Counted from the stretch's first letter, positions 19,047 to 27,681 are shown. The stretch: 64,000 bases of DNA from an uncultured Erythrobacter sp. (GCA_947499095.1 CANMMR010000003.1:124001-188000), one strand, 5' to 3'. The notes: generated from the sequence alone by a model not told the origin. Numbers and translations are program-made.

Positions 19047-20414
19047 ATGCCCACGCCGATCAAGATGCCCGCCCTGTCGCCCACCATGGAGGAGGGCACG
19101 CTCGCCAAATGGCTGGTGAAGCCGGGCGACAAGGTGGAAGCCGGCGACATCATGGCCGAGATCGAAACCGACAAGGCGACGATGGAATTCGAAGCCGTGG
19201 ACGAAGGCACCATCGCCTCGATCGCGGTAAACGAGGGCAGCGAGGGTGTGAAGGTCGGCACGGTGATCGCGATGCTTGCCGAAGAGGGTGAAGATCTGGA
19301 CGAGGCAGCCGCGGCTGCTCCGGATGGGGATGCGGACAGCGAAGAATCGGATTCCGCCCCGGCTCAGAAGGAGTCCGAAAAGAAGGACGTCGTCCCAGCG
19401 AAAGCTGGGACCGCTAATGAAGCCGCGCAACAGAAAGCGACCCCAGCTTCCGCTGGGGTGACGAACGGCGAAAAGGCCCCCGCTGCGCCGAAAGACGATA
19501 GCGGCGAGCGCATCATCGCCTCGCCGCTTGCGCGCCGCATCGCCGAGCAGAAGGGCGTCGATCTCGCCAGCGTCACCGGCTCCGGCCCGCGCGGCCGCAT
19601 CGTGAAGGCCGATGTCGAAGGCGCGGAAGGCGGCAAGGCAGCGGCTCCTGCAAAGCAGGACGCAACCGCCGAAATGGCCGAACCGCGAACCCCCAGCAAG
19701 ACGCCGGCCGAAAGTGAATACGGTGCGCCTTACGAGGAAGAAAAGCTTACCAATGTCCGCAAGGTCATCGCGCGCCGCCTGACCGAGAGCAAGCAGCAGG
19801 TCCCGCATTACTACCTCGCCGTGGACGTGCGGCTCGATGCGATGCTCGACTTGCGCAAGCAGCTGAACGCGGGGCTGGAGGCAGACGGGGTCAAACTGTC
19901 GGTCAACGACCTGCTGATCAAGGCGCTGGCCCGCGCGCTAATGCGCGTGCCACAATGCAACGTCAGCTTCCAGGGCGACACGATCCATCGCTACAAGCGC
20001 GCCGATGTCTCCGTGGCCGTTGCCGCGCCGACCGGCCTCATCACCCCGATCATCACCGAAGCGGATACCAAGGGCCTCGCCGCGATCAGCACCTCGATGA
20101 AGGAGCTTGCGGAGAAAGCGCGCGAGGGCAAGCTGCAACCGCACGAATACCAGGGCGGCACGGCCAGCCTGTCCAACCTCGGCATGTTCGGCATCAAGCA
20201 ATTCGACGCGGTCATCAACCCGCCGCAGGGCATGATCATGGCCGTCGGCGCGGGCGAGCAGCGTCCCTATGTGGTCGACGGCACCCTTCAGGTCGCGACC
20301 GTGATGACCGCCAGCGGCTCCTTCGACCACCGTGCAATCGACGGTGCGGATGGCGCGCAACTGATGGAGGCGTTCAAGCAGCTGTGCGAGAACCCGATGG
20401 GGCTCGTGGTTTGA
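19047..20414 (+). CDS. pdhC: Pyruvate dehydrogenase E2, dihydrolipoamide acetyltransferase
   Basis: A 455-residue core subunit of the pyruvate dehydrogenase complex. The lipoyl domain covers residues 1-78 with lipoylated Lys43 in [11 protein letters not shown] variable linker follows, then the E1/E3-binding domain (about 150-190, [15 protein letters not shown]) and the acetyltransferase domain with the C-terminal active-site motif [10 protein letters not shown]. Residues about 114-139 of the linker are encoded by a palindromic repeat (see the repeat entry). The start matches the universal [19 protein letters not shown] lipoyl opening. The E1 genes lie about 40 kb away; lpdA is three genes downstream. 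Confidence 0.96.
   Translation: MPTPIKMPALSPTMEEGTLAKWLVKPGDKVEAGDIMAEIETDKATMEFEAVDEGTIASIAVNEGSEGVKVGTVIAMLAEEGEDLDEAAAAAPDGDADSEESDSAPAQKESEKKDVVPAKAGTANEAAQQKATPASAGVTNGEKAPAAPKDDSGERIIASPLARRIAEQKGVDLASVTGSGPRGRIVKADVEGAEGGKAAAPAKQDATAEMAEPRTPSKTPAESEYGAPYEEEKLTNVRKVIARRLTESKQQVPHYYLAVDVRLDAMLDLRKQLNAGLEADGVKLSVNDLLIKALARALMRVPQCNVSFQGDTIHRYKRADVSVAVAAPTGLITPIITEADTKGLAAISTSMKELAEKAREGKLQPHEYQGGTASLSNLGMFGIKQFDAVINPPQGMIMAVGAGEQRPYVVDGTLQVATVMTASGSFDHRAIDGADGAQLMEAFKQLCENPMGLVV
19388..19463. repeat. Palindromic repeat element inserted in frame in pdhC
   Basis: Two roughly 23-nt arms, 19388-19410 and 19441-19463, are near-perfect inverted repeats of each other. Each arm is itself a hairpin: TCCCAGC-GAAA-GCTGGGA at 19393-19410 and CCCCAGC-TTCC-GCTGGGG at 19441-19458. 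The spacer is 30 nt. The unit keeps the reading frame and encodes V-P-A-K-A-G-T ... T-P-A-S-A-G-V-T in the flexible E2 linker. The sequence type (GTCxTCCCAGCGAAAGCTGGGA) is recalled as a dispersed repeat of sphingomonad genomes, normally intergenic. I saw no second copy in the window. Confidence 0.8.
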
Positions 20415-20701
20415 GCACAATCTCGCATTGGTTGGTCCGTGCGGGTGCGCTTTTGGTCGGCGCGACTGGATTACTCTTTAGCTTGTCGTATGCTGTTTTC
20501 GCGCTCGTTATCGGGAGCATTGGCCTCCCTTGGTCGCTTAGTTTCCTGGCACTAGTTTCTGGATTGGTCGCAATGGTGGCGCTCTCGGTTGCTACAATCA
20601 CTAGCGCGCTCATTTCGCCAAGGCCGTCGTTCCCTTTATTATGGGGCGTCGTTCTCTGCCTCTACTTCGTGGCTTTCCAATCGGTTGTTTTCGATGCCTG
20701 A
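20411..20701 (+). CDS. Small hypothetical membrane protein between pdhC and the thioesterase-like gene
   Basis: A 96-residue frame opening with TTG that overlaps the pdhC stop (TTGA) and overlapping the next gene's ATG by 8 nt. Tight coupling on both sides supports translation. The product has three hydrophobic segments at about residues 9-35, 39-60 and 72-93, with few charges, so it should be an inner-membrane protein. I do not recognise the family. GC is clearly lower than in the neighbours and rare Leu codons (TTA, CTA) occur, suggesting a foreign or recently gained gene. The TTG start is inferred from the overlap only. Confidence 0.5.
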   Translation: MSTISHWLVRAGALLVGATGLLFSLSYAVFALVIGSIGLPWSLSFLALVSGLVAMVALSVATITSALISPRPSFPLLWGVVLCLYFVAFQSVVFDA

Positions 20702-21080
20702 CCGCTCCCCTCTCATCCGCGTCACGGCGATGCCGACCGACCTCAACCCCTATGGCGGGGTGTTCGGCGGGTGGCTGATGAGCCAGATGGCGCTCGGCGC
20801 AGGTTCGCTCGCGAGCCGCGAGGGGCAGGGCAAGGCGGTGGTCGTCTCGGCCAGTAATTTCGCCTTCCCCGGCGCAATGGCCGTGGGCGACGAGCTGTCG
20901 GTCTATTGCGAGATCCTTGCTACCGGCAACACCTCGCTGACCATCGCCGCCGAAGCCATTGCCCGCGAGCGCAATGGCGAGGCCGAGACCAAGGTGGCGA
21001 GCGGCACCTTCAAATTCGTGATGCTGGGCGACGACGACAAACCGCGCCCGGTTCGCGCGGCTGGAGGCAAGTGGGCGTGA
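20694..21080 (+). CDS. Acyl-CoA thioesterase-like hotdog protein
   Basis: A 128-residue single hotdog domain of the YciA/acyl-CoA thioesterase type. The opening PTDLNPYGGVFGGWLMSQ matches the family's PxDxNxxGxxFGGWxxxxxD helix region. The catalytic Asp that normally follows is Ala33 here (SQMALGAG). The rest (VSASNFAFPGAMAVGDELSVY) is conserved. The family hydrolyses acyl-CoA in the cytoplasm. Whether this copy is active without the Asp is open. The start overlaps the preceding small ORF's stop, which sets the ATG at 20694. Confidence 0.78.
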   Translation: MPDRSPLIRVTAMPTDLNPYGGVFGGWLMSQMALGAGSLASREGQGKAVVVSASNFAFPGAMAVGDELSVYCEILATGNTSLTIAAEAIARERNGEAETKVASGTFKFVMLGDDDKPRPVRAAGGKWA

Positions 21081-21249
21081 GCCTGTCCTACACAGGGCCG
21101 TTCATGGCAGACGGAGCGCATGATCGCCGCTCGCCCCTCCATGAAATCAGCCGAAATCACCCGCTCGCGATCCCGAAAAATTTTCCCGCCTGGACTGTGT
21201 AACACCCGGTCCATGTCTGAGACGAAACGAGAGATACCAGAGGCGAATC

Positions 21250-22665
21250 ATGGCTGACACTCAATATGACGTAATCGTGCTCGGCAGCGGACCCGGCGGC
21301 TATGTCGCCGCGATCCGCTGCGCACAGCTGGGGCTAAAGACCGCCATCGTCGAACGCGAGCTGCTCGGCGGGATCTGCCTCAACTGGGGCTGCATCCCGA
21401 CCAAGGCGCTGCTGCGTTCTGCCGAGATCAAGCACTTCATGGAGCATGCGGGCGATTACGGTCTGAAGGTTGCGGGCAAGATCGAAGCCGATCTCGAAGC
21501 GGTGGTGAAGCGCAGCCGCGGCGTCGCCAAGCAGCTCAACCAGGGCGTCACGCACCTGATGAAGAAGAACAAGATCGCCGTGCATATGGGGGAGGGCGCA
21601 CTGACCGGCCCGACCAGCCTCACCGTCAAGGGCGAAAAGGGGGAGGAAAAGCTCACCGCGAAGCATGTCATCGTGGCGACCGGTGCCCGCGCCCGCGACC
21701 TGCCTTTCGCCAAGGCGGACGGCAAACGTGTGTGGACCTATCGCACCGCCATGACCCCGCCCGAAATGCCCAAGAAGCTGCTGGTGATCGGCAGCGGCGC
21801 GATCGGGATCGAGTTCGCCAGCTTCTACAACGACATGGGCGCGGACGTGACCGTGGTCGAAATGCTCGACCGGATCGTGCCGGTGGAAGACAAGGACGTC
21901 TCCGCCTTCCTCGAGAAGAACCTGACCAAGCAGGGCATGACCATCATGACCGATGCCGGCGTCGAGGACCTCAAGGTCTCCGACAAGGGCGTGACGGCGA
22001 AGATCAAGGATGCGAAGGGCAAGGTCGGCGAGACCGAGTTCAGCCACTGCATCGTGGCCATCGGTATCTTGCCGAACACGGAAGGCATCGGCCTCGACAA
22101 GCTGGTCGAAATGGACCGCGGCTTCATCCAGATCGACGGTATGGGGCGCACCAGGTCGAAGGGCCTGTGGGCCATCGGAGACTGCACCCCCGGTCCGTGG
22201 CTGGCGCACAAGGCGAGCCACGAGGGCGTGACCGCCGCCGAAGCCATCGCGACCGAGCTGGGCGTGAAAGGCCTCCACCCGCACGCGCTCGACCGGGCCA
22301 ACATCCCGGGCTGCACCTATTGCCACCCGCAGATCGCCAGCGTCGGCCTGACCGAGGAGAAGGCAAAGGAAGCGGGCCACGAGGTCAAGGCGGGCACCTT
22401 CCCCTTCATCGGCAACGGCAAGGCGATCGCGCTGGGCGAGGCAGAGGGCTTCTGCAAGACGGTGTTCGACGCGAAGACAGGCGAGCTGCTGGGCGCGCAC
22501 ATGGTCGGCGCGGAAGTGACCGAGATGATCCAGGGCTTCGTCGTCGGCAAGACGCTGGAGACGACCGAGGCGGAGCTGATGCAGACGGTCTTCCCGCATC
22601 CTACGATCAGCGAGAGCATGCACGAGAGCGTGCTGGCGAGCTACGGCAGAGCGTTGCACATCTAG
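21250..22665 (+). CDS. lpdA: Dihydrolipoyl dehydrogenase (E3)
   Basis: A 471-residue flavoprotein disulfide reductase that reoxidises the dihydrolipoyl arm of E2. The FAD motif GSGPGGYVAA is near residue 12, the redox disulfide is in GGICLNWGCIPTK, and the NAD-binding motif GSGAIGIEFASF is near residue 183. The dimer-interface catalytic His-Glu is in FPHPTISESMHE. The gene follows pdhC by two small genes, so it probably serves pyruvate dehydrogenase. A 169-nt gap upstream leaves room for its own promoter. The start has AGAGGCG just upstream. Confidence 0.96.
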   Translation: MADTQYDVIVLGSGPGGYVAAIRCAQLGLKTAIVERELLGGICLNWGCIPTKALLRSAEIKHFMEHAGDYGLKVAGKIEADLEAVVKRSRGVAKQLNQGVTHLMKKNKIAVHMGEGALTGPTSLTVKGEKGEEKLTAKHVIVATGARARDLPFAKADGKRVWTYRTAMTPPEMPKKLLVIGSGAIGIEFASFYNDMGADVTVVEMLDRIVPVEDKDVSAFLEKNLTKQGMTIMTDAGVEDLKVSDKGVTAKIKDAKGKVGETEFSHCIVAIGILPNTEGIGLDKLVEMDRGFIQIDGMGRTRSKGLWAIGDCTPGPWLAHKASHEGVTAAEAIATELGVKGLHPHALDRANIPGCTYCHPQIASVGLTEEKAKEAGHEVKAGTFPFIGNGKAIALGEAEGFCKTVFDAKTGELLGAHMVGAEVTEMIQGFVVGKTLETTEAELMQTVFPHPTISESMHESVLASYGRALHI

Positions 22666-22687
22666 GGCGGGAAGCTAGGGGAAGGCG

Positions 22688-24547
22688 ATGACCAGCTTCC
22701 TGATCCTCGCCTTCCTGCTCCTCGTCGCTGGCGTGGTGGCCGTCCCCTTGGCGAGCCGCTTCGGGCTCGGCTCTGTGCTCGGCTACCTGCTCGCCGGCAT
22801 GGCGATCAGCCCGCTGCTTGGCGCGCTGAATGTCGATGTCGAGGCGCTGCAAGTCTTCGCCGAGTTCGGCGTGGTGATGATGCTGTTCATCATCGGCCTG
22901 GAGATGGAGCCGAAGCGCCTGTGGGACATGCGCGGCAAGCTTGTCGGGCTGGGCGGCGGACAGGTACTGCTGACGACCGGCGCGATCTTCGTGATCGGGC
23001 TGATCGCGGCGAACCCGTGGCAGACCGCGCTGGCAATCGCGCTCATCCTCGCGCTCTCCTCCACCGCGATCATCGTCCAGACGCTGACCGAGAAGAACCT
23101 GCTGCGCAGCGAAGGCGGCGAAGCCAGCTTTTCGGTGCTGCTGGTGCAGGACGTGGCGGTGATTCCGATCCTGGCACTGCTGCCGCTGCTGGCGATGCCG
23201 GAGCTCTACAGCGCTGCCTCGGCGGGGCACGGCGGGGAGGGCGCGCATGGCGGCATCGACCTGACCGAGCCGATGCCGGTCTGGCTCGCCGGCCTGTCGC
23301 GCGTCGCCGCAGTCGCGGCCGTCGTCGCCATCGGCATCTACGCCATCCGTCCGCTGTTCCGCTACATCGCTGCAGCCAATCTGCGCGAGCTCTTCACTGC
23401 GGCGGCGCTGGTCGTAGTGATCGGTATCGCCCTGCTGATGTCGCTCGTCGGCCTCTCACCGGCGCTGGGAGCATTCGTCGCCGGTGTCGTGCTGGCGACG
23501 AGCGAATACCGACACGAGCTCGAAAGCGACATCGATCCCTTCAAGGGCCTGCTCCTCGGCCTGTTCTTCATCACCGTCGGCGCCGGGATCGACTTCGGGC
23601 TCGCGGCCGGAGTGATCGGCGAAGTGGTGTTCTGGGCGGCGGTGACCATCCTCGCCAAGCTGGCAGTGCTCTTGCTGGTCGGCTACAGCTACGGACTGCG
23701 GCGACAGGCGCTCTGGCTATTCGCGCTCAGCCTGCCGCAAGCGGGAGAGTTCGCCTTCGTCCTGATCGCTTTCGCAGTCGGCAATGCCGTGTTCGACCAG
23801 GCGATGGCCGACCTCCTGCTGCTCGTCGTGGCGCTGACCATGCTGGTCACGCCACTGCTCTTCATCCTTTACGACAAGGTCGTGGCGCGCGCCAACTGCA
23901 CTGGCCAGCAGGCGGAGGCAGACACGATCGAGGAGGAGAACCAGGTCATTATCGCCGGGCGCGGCCGGGTCGGCGGGATCGTCGATCGTATGTTGCAGGC
24001 CGCGGGTTACTCCACCACGGTGATCGACTACGACAGCAAGCAGCTCGAGATGGTCCGCAAGTTCGGCTTCCGCAGCTACTTCGGCGATGCGACGCGGCCC
24101 GACCTGCTGGCCTCGGCGGGTATCGACAAGACGAAGCTGCTCGTCGTCGCGCTCGACGAGAAGGAGCAGATCGACCGCCTGGTCAAATACGCGATCGCCA
24201 ACTTCCCGAACCTGCACGTGACCGCGCGGGCGATCGACCGCAACCACGTCTACGAGCTGTGGGCCTATGGTTGCCGCGACATCATCCGCGAGACCTACGA
24301 CAGCTCGCTGCGCATGGGGCGCTCGGCATTCGAGGCCCTGGGCATGGATCGCCAGCAAGCACGCGCGGCGACCGATGCGTTCGAGGAAATGGACCGCAGC
24401 TCGATGCGTGAAGTCGCCGATCTGTACGACATGGACATCCCCTTCGAGCAGAACGAGCCGCTGATCGCCAAAGTCAAGGAACTGCGCACCGAGTGGGATC
24501 CGATCCTGCGAGAGCAAATGGATGAAATCCTGAAGAGGGGCCACTGA
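22688..24547 (+). CDS. Kef-type monovalent cation:proton antiporter with RCK domain
   Basis: A 619-residue CPA2-family inner-membrane antiporter. About twelve hydrophobic segments fill residues 1-395, with the conserved stretches GYLLAGMAISP, GVVMMLFIIGLEMEP and LSSTAIIVQTL. The C-terminal part (about 415-530) is a TrkA-N/RCK nucleotide-binding domain opening VIIAGRGRVGGIV. This arrangement matches KefB/KefC and related K+ efflux systems, in which the cytosolic domain gates transport. No KefF/KefG partner is adjacent. It follows lpdA by 22 nt and its TGA overlaps the next ATG (TGATG). Confidence 0.9.
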   Translation: MTSFLILAFLLLVAGVVAVPLASRFGLGSVLGYLLAGMAISPLLGALNVDVEALQVFAEFGVVMMLFIIGLEMEPKRLWDMRGKLVGLGGGQVLLTTGAIFVIGLIAANPWQTALAIALILALSSTAIIVQTLTEKNLLRSEGGEASFSVLLVQDVAVIPILALLPLLAMPELYSAASAGHGGEGAHGGIDLTEPMPVWLAGLSRVAAVAAVVAIGIYAIRPLFRYIAAANLRELFTAAALVVVIGIALLMSLVGLSPALGAFVAGVVLATSEYRHELESDIDPFKGLLLGLFFITVGAGIDFGLAAGVIGEVVFWAAVTILAKLAVLLLVGYSYGLRRQALWLFALSLPQAGEFAFVLIAFAVGNAVFDQAMADLLLLVVALTMLVTPLLFILYDKVVARANCTGQQAEADTIEEENQVIIAGRGRVGGIVDRMLQAAGYSTTVIDYDSKQLEMVRKFGFRSYFGDATRPDLLASAGIDKTKLLVVALDEKEQIDRLVKYAIANFPNLHVTARAIDRNHVYELWAYGCRDIIRETYDSSLRMGRSAFEALGMDRQQARAATDAFEEMDRSSMREVADLYDMDIPFEQNEPLIAKVKELRTEWDPILREQMDEILKRGH

Positions 24548-25482
24548 TGGACGCCGAAACCCGCGGAACACATCTCTACGTTGCCGACGAGCGCAACGAG
24601 AATGTCCTGATCGACATCAATGGCGAACACCACCGCCGCCCCGAGGCGAGGATCAGCGTCTTCGACAGCGGCTTCATGCTGGGGGACGGGGTGTGGGAGG
24701 GCATTCGCCTGCATCACGGTAGGCTCGCCTTCCTCGATCGCCACCTAGACCGTCTCTGGCGCGGGGCAAAAGCGATCCACATGGATATCGGCATTTCGCG
24801 CGTGGAAATGGAGCGCCGGCTCTACGCCGTGCTGGACGCGAACGGCATGGACGGGGAGGGCGTCCACATCCGGCTGATGGTCACACGCGGCATCCGCTCC
24901 ACGCCCTATCAGGATCCCCGCGTGGTAGTGACCCCTGCGACCATCGTGATGATCCCGGAATGGAAGGAGCCCGCGCCGGAAACGGCGACGCGCATGCTGA
25001 AGCTGGCGACTGTGCATGTGCGTCGCGGCTATCCCGACGTGCAGGACCCGATGCTCAATTCGCACAGCAAGCTGAACTGCATCACCGCCTGCATCCAGGC
25101 CGCGCAAGCCGGGGCGGACGAGGGCCTGATGCTCGACCCGCACGGCTTTGTCGCGACCTGCAACTCGACGCACTTCTTCATCGTGCGCGATGGCGAGGTC
25201 TGGACCTCCAGCGGTGACTATTGCCTCGACGGGATCACCCGCAGCGTGGTGATCGAGATCGCCAGGGAGGCTGGCATGACGGTACGCGAACGCAACTTCT
25301 CGCTGACGCACGTCTACGGCGCTGCGGAAGCCTTCACTACCGGCACCTTCGCCGGTGTTGCCCCGGTGGGAACGATCGACGGTCGCGTGATCTCCGCACA
25401 GCGCGGGCCTGTCGTCGAGCACCTCCAGCAGATCTATCTCGACCGCTTGGCAGAGGATGTCGCAGCGAGGGACCGCCCATGA
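24547..25482 (+). CDS. Class IV aminotransferase (branched-chain or D-amino acid aminotransferase-like)
   Basis: A 311-residue fold-type IV PLP enzyme. The opening RISVFDSGFMLGDGVWEGIR is the class IV N-terminal motif. The PLP lysine is in NSHSKLNCI near residue 177, and conserved E and T residues follow in DEGLMLD and TTGTFAG. The exact substrate is unclear; members include BCAT, D-amino acid aminotransferase and 4-amino-4-deoxychorismate lyase. The next gene overlaps by 4 nt (ATGA) and encodes a sulfotransferase-like protein, so the two probably act together. Confidence 0.85.
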   Translation: MDAETRGTHLYVADERNENVLIDINGEHHRRPEARISVFDSGFMLGDGVWEGIRLHHGRLAFLDRHLDRLWRGAKAIHMDIGISRVEMERRLYAVLDANGMDGEGVHIRLMVTRGIRSTPYQDPRVVVTPATIVMIPEWKEPAPETATRMLKLATVHVRRGYPDVQDPMLNSHSKLNCITACIQAAQAGADEGLMLDPHGFVATCNSTHFFIVRDGEVWTSSGDYCLDGITRSVVIEIAREAGMTVRERNFSLTHVYGAAEAFTTGTFAGVAPVGTIDGRVISAQRGPVVEHLQQIYLDRLAEDVAARDRP

Positions 25483-26210
25483 CCATTCGTATCGCGATGT
25501 GGTCCGGACCCCGCAACATCTCGACCGCCATGATGCGCAGCTTCGGAGCGCGCGGCGACTGCGCAGTTTCCGACGAGCCTTTCTATGGCGCCTTTCTGAA
25601 GACAAGTGGGGAACATCATCCACTCGGACGCGAGACGATCGAGTCGATGGATTGCGACTGGCATTCGATCCTTAAGGCACAGTCCGGGCCCGCACCGGGC
25701 GACAAACCGATCTGGTATCAAAAGCATATGCCCCATCACATGGTCGGCCCGGTCTCGATCGAAGACATGCCGGAGCATCGCCATGCTTTCCTCATCCGCG
25801 CCCCCGAGAGGGTAGTGGCGAGCTATCGCAAGAAGAACGAATTGCGGCGCCCGGAGATGCTGGGGTTCGCACAGCTACGGCGCCATTTCGAGTTCGAGCG
25901 AGATCGCTCCGGCCACATCCCTCCGGTGGTGGATTCGGACGACATTCTCGCAGATCCGGCTCGCGTTCTTGGACGCCTGTGCAAAGCTCTCCAAATACCG
26001 TGGGACCCGGCCATGCTGTCTTGGGAAACCGGCCCTCACGCCGAAGACGGCGTCTGGGGTGCGCATTGGTACGACAAGGTCAACACATCCACCGGCTTCG
26101 GCTCAGCTCCCGATGAGACGCCGCAGCTCGACGGAGAATACGCCCAGGTCGCCGATGCCTGCCGCGATGATTACGAGGCGCTCTCACGACACCGGCTCTC
26201 GGTCGACTGA
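25479..26210 (+). CDS. Sulfotransferase-like P-loop protein
   Basis: A 243-residue protein. The opening IRIAMWSGPRNISTAMMRSF is the sulfotransferase PAPS-binding loop. DEPFYGAFL, HAFLIRAPERVVASY (the 3'-phosphate-binding Arg/Ser region) and EDGVWGAHWYDKV follow. The same pattern forms the N-terminal half of plant branched-chain-aminotransferase-like fusion proteins as I recall them, which fits its overlap with the class IV aminotransferase gene. No acceptor can be named. The ATG overlaps the upstream stop (ATGA). Confidence 0.8.
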   Translation: MTIRIAMWSGPRNISTAMMRSFGARGDCAVSDEPFYGAFLKTSGEHHPLGRETIESMDCDWHSILKAQSGPAPGDKPIWYQKHMPHHMVGPVSIEDMPEHRHAFLIRAPERVVASYRKKNELRRPEMLGFAQLRRHFEFERDRSGHIPPVVDSDDILADPARVLGRLCKALQIPWDPAMLSWETGPHAEDGVWGAHWYDKVNTSTGFGSAPDETPQLDGEYAQVADACRDDYEALSRHRLSVD

Positions 26211-26261
26211 AACGCTGCAACCCACTGTCTTCTCATGCGTTACGGTACAGAGGAGCCGATC

Positions 26262-26447
26262 ATGGAATATGAAATCGACGATCAGCCGCAGGGCGAGGAA
26301 GACGATCTAGAAGCACAGCGCGATGGGGGCATCGTTGAAGATCACATCGCTTTGAAAAATCAATCGAGCGTCGAGGCCGAGGATTATCCCGCCTCGCAGC
26401 GCGCCGATCAGTCTCTGGTTCGCGGTCCCCAAAAGAAGAAGGACTAG
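26262..26447 (+). CDS. Small acidic hypothetical protein
   Basis: A 61-residue frame starting MEYEIDDQPQG. AGGAG lies 7 nt upstream of this ATG, which is why I prefer it to an in-frame ATG 27 nt earlier. The protein is very acidic in its first half, then ends in a basic RGPQKKKD tail. It has no membrane segment and looks disordered. I do not recognise the family. It stands alone between the sulfotransferase-like gene and the convergent tRNA-Ser. Confidence 0.55.
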   Translation: MEYEIDDQPQGEEDDLEAQRDGGIVEDHIALKNQSSVEAEDYPASQRADQSLVRGPQKKKD

Positions 26448-26448
26448 C

Positions 26449-26538
26449 TGGCGGACAGGGTGGGATTCGAACCCACGAAGGGCTTGCACCCTTGCCGGTT
26501 TTCAAGACCGGTGCATTCAACCGCTCTGCCACCTGTCC
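26449..26538 (-). tRNA. tRNA-Ser (anticodon TGA)
   Basis: On the minus strand the gene reads from GGACAGG (26538) to CCTGTCC-G-CCA (26449). The 7-bp acceptor stem pairs perfectly and CCA is encoded. The D-loop region GTGGCAGAGCGGTTGAATG and the T-arm GTGGGTTCGAATCCCAC are canonical. The anticodon stem CCGGT/ACCGG holds the loop with TGA. The long variable arm (AAGGGTGCAAGCCCTT) is the class II arm expected for serine. Length is 90 nt including CCA. It decodes UCA/UCG-type serine codons. Confidence 0.95.
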
Positions 26539-26551
26539 GCGAGCGAAAGGC

Positions 26552-26580
26552 TAGCTAGCGTCAAGCATCCTGCTTGTCAC
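26552..26580 (-). promoter_or_regulatory. Putative promoter of tRNA-Ser
   Basis: On the minus strand GTGACA (26580-26575) is separated by 17 nt from TAGCTA (26557-26552). This lies 13 nt before the mature 5' end of the tRNA, and a GC-rich discriminator follows. The spacing fits a sigma-70-type promoter; the match is by eye. Confidence 0.4.
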
Positions 26581-26658
26581 GACCGGTAAAGCTCCATTTC
26601 GTGAGGCCGCGCAAAATCCGACACTTGCCATTCATCTCGCGTCTGCGAGAATTGGGAC

Positions 26659-27681
26659 ATGACATTGAAGAAAATCCTCGCCCTCACCGCCGCATTTGCT
26701 CTGTCGCTACCTGCAACGTCCGCCGTAGCGCAGAGCGATTTGTCGTTCGACGCCTATATGCAATTGCTGATCGCCCGGGCGCGCGCTGAAGGCGTTTCCG
26801 AAGCCACCCTCAAGCGCATGACCGCCGGTCTCGAACCCAACCAGCGCGTAATCCAGCTCGACCAGTCGCAACCGGGGTCACCAACAAGCACCGGCTATCC
26901 GCCGCTGGCGCCATATATCGCCACGCATGTGGACAGTGCCCGCATCAATGGCGGTCAGCGAGCCTATGCGAATTACCGTTCGCGCCTGCGCGCCATCGAG
27001 AGCGAGTACGGAGTACCGGCCGAAATACTCGTGGCGATCTGGGGACACGAAACGGCATACGGCGCCGTAAAGGGCGGGTTCGATCTCTCGCAGGCTCTAG
27101 CAACCTTGGCATGGGAAGGGCGTCGCCGCGACCTTTTCGCCGGTGAATGGGTCGCCCTGATGAAGGTGGCCGACAAGGGCTATTCGCGCAGCGAGCTCAA
27201 GGGCAGCTGGGCCGGTGCCTTCGGTAACCCACAGTTCTTGCCCTCGGTCTATCTCCGCCTGGCTGCCGACGGTGATGGCGACGGGCGCGCCGACATCATG
27301 AACAATGGTACCGACGCCCTCGCTTCCATCGCGAACTACTTCCGCGATTCCGGCTGGCGCGCGGGGCAACCGTGGGGTGTTCGTGTGTCGGTCCCCAATG
27401 GGTTAGATGTCTCCGCCTATCGCACCACCATCGATGCGCCTGTATGTAACCGAGTGCATGAGCGGCACAGCGTGTACAAGACCGTCGCCGAATGGCGAGC
27501 GCTCGGCGTCCAGCCCCAACGTGCACTAGCGCCAGACACGCTGGTGACGCTGTTCCAGCCTGACGGCCCAGGCTCGCCTGCGTGGTTCTTAACCTCAAAT
27601 TATCGCGCGATCCTCGAATATAACTGTTCGAATTATTATGCGATGAGTGTGGGGCTGCTGGCAGATGAAATTGCCCAATAG
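26659..27681 (+). CDS. Lytic murein transglycosylase, MltB family
   Basis: A 340-residue exported enzyme that cleaves peptidoglycan glycan strands to 1,6-anhydro ends. A signal peptide ends near V-A-Q, without a clear lipobox, so it is probably soluble in the periplasm. The SLT_2/MltB fold shows the catalytic Glu in IWGHETAYGA, then GSWAGAFGNPQFLPSVY and the calcium-loop-like stretch DGDGDGRADI. The family's C-terminal part is present. The next gene overlaps its end by 17 nt, and a dacC-like gene follows, so this is a small cell-wall operon. Confidence 0.92.
   Translation: MTLKKILALTAAFALSLPATSAVAQSDLSFDAYMQLLIARARAEGVSEATLKRMTAGLEPNQRVIQLDQSQPGSPTSTGYPPLAPYIATHVDSARINGGQRAYANYRSRLRAIESEYGVPAEILVAIWGHETAYGAVKGGFDLSQALATLAWEGRRRDLFAGEWVALMKVADKGYSRSELKGSWAGAFGNPQFLPSVYLRLAADGDGDGRADIMNNGTDALASIANYFRDSGWRAGQPWGVRVSVPNGLDVSAYRTTIDAPVCNRVHERHSVYKTVAEWRALGVQPQRALAPDTLVTLFQPDGPGSPAWFLTSNYRAILEYNCSNYYAMSVGLLADEIAQ

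Noticed and set aside
21334..22659. 441-codon minus-strand frame opposite lpdA
   Set aside because: Shadow of a clearly conserved dihydrolipoyl dehydrogenase; no ribosome site or domain.
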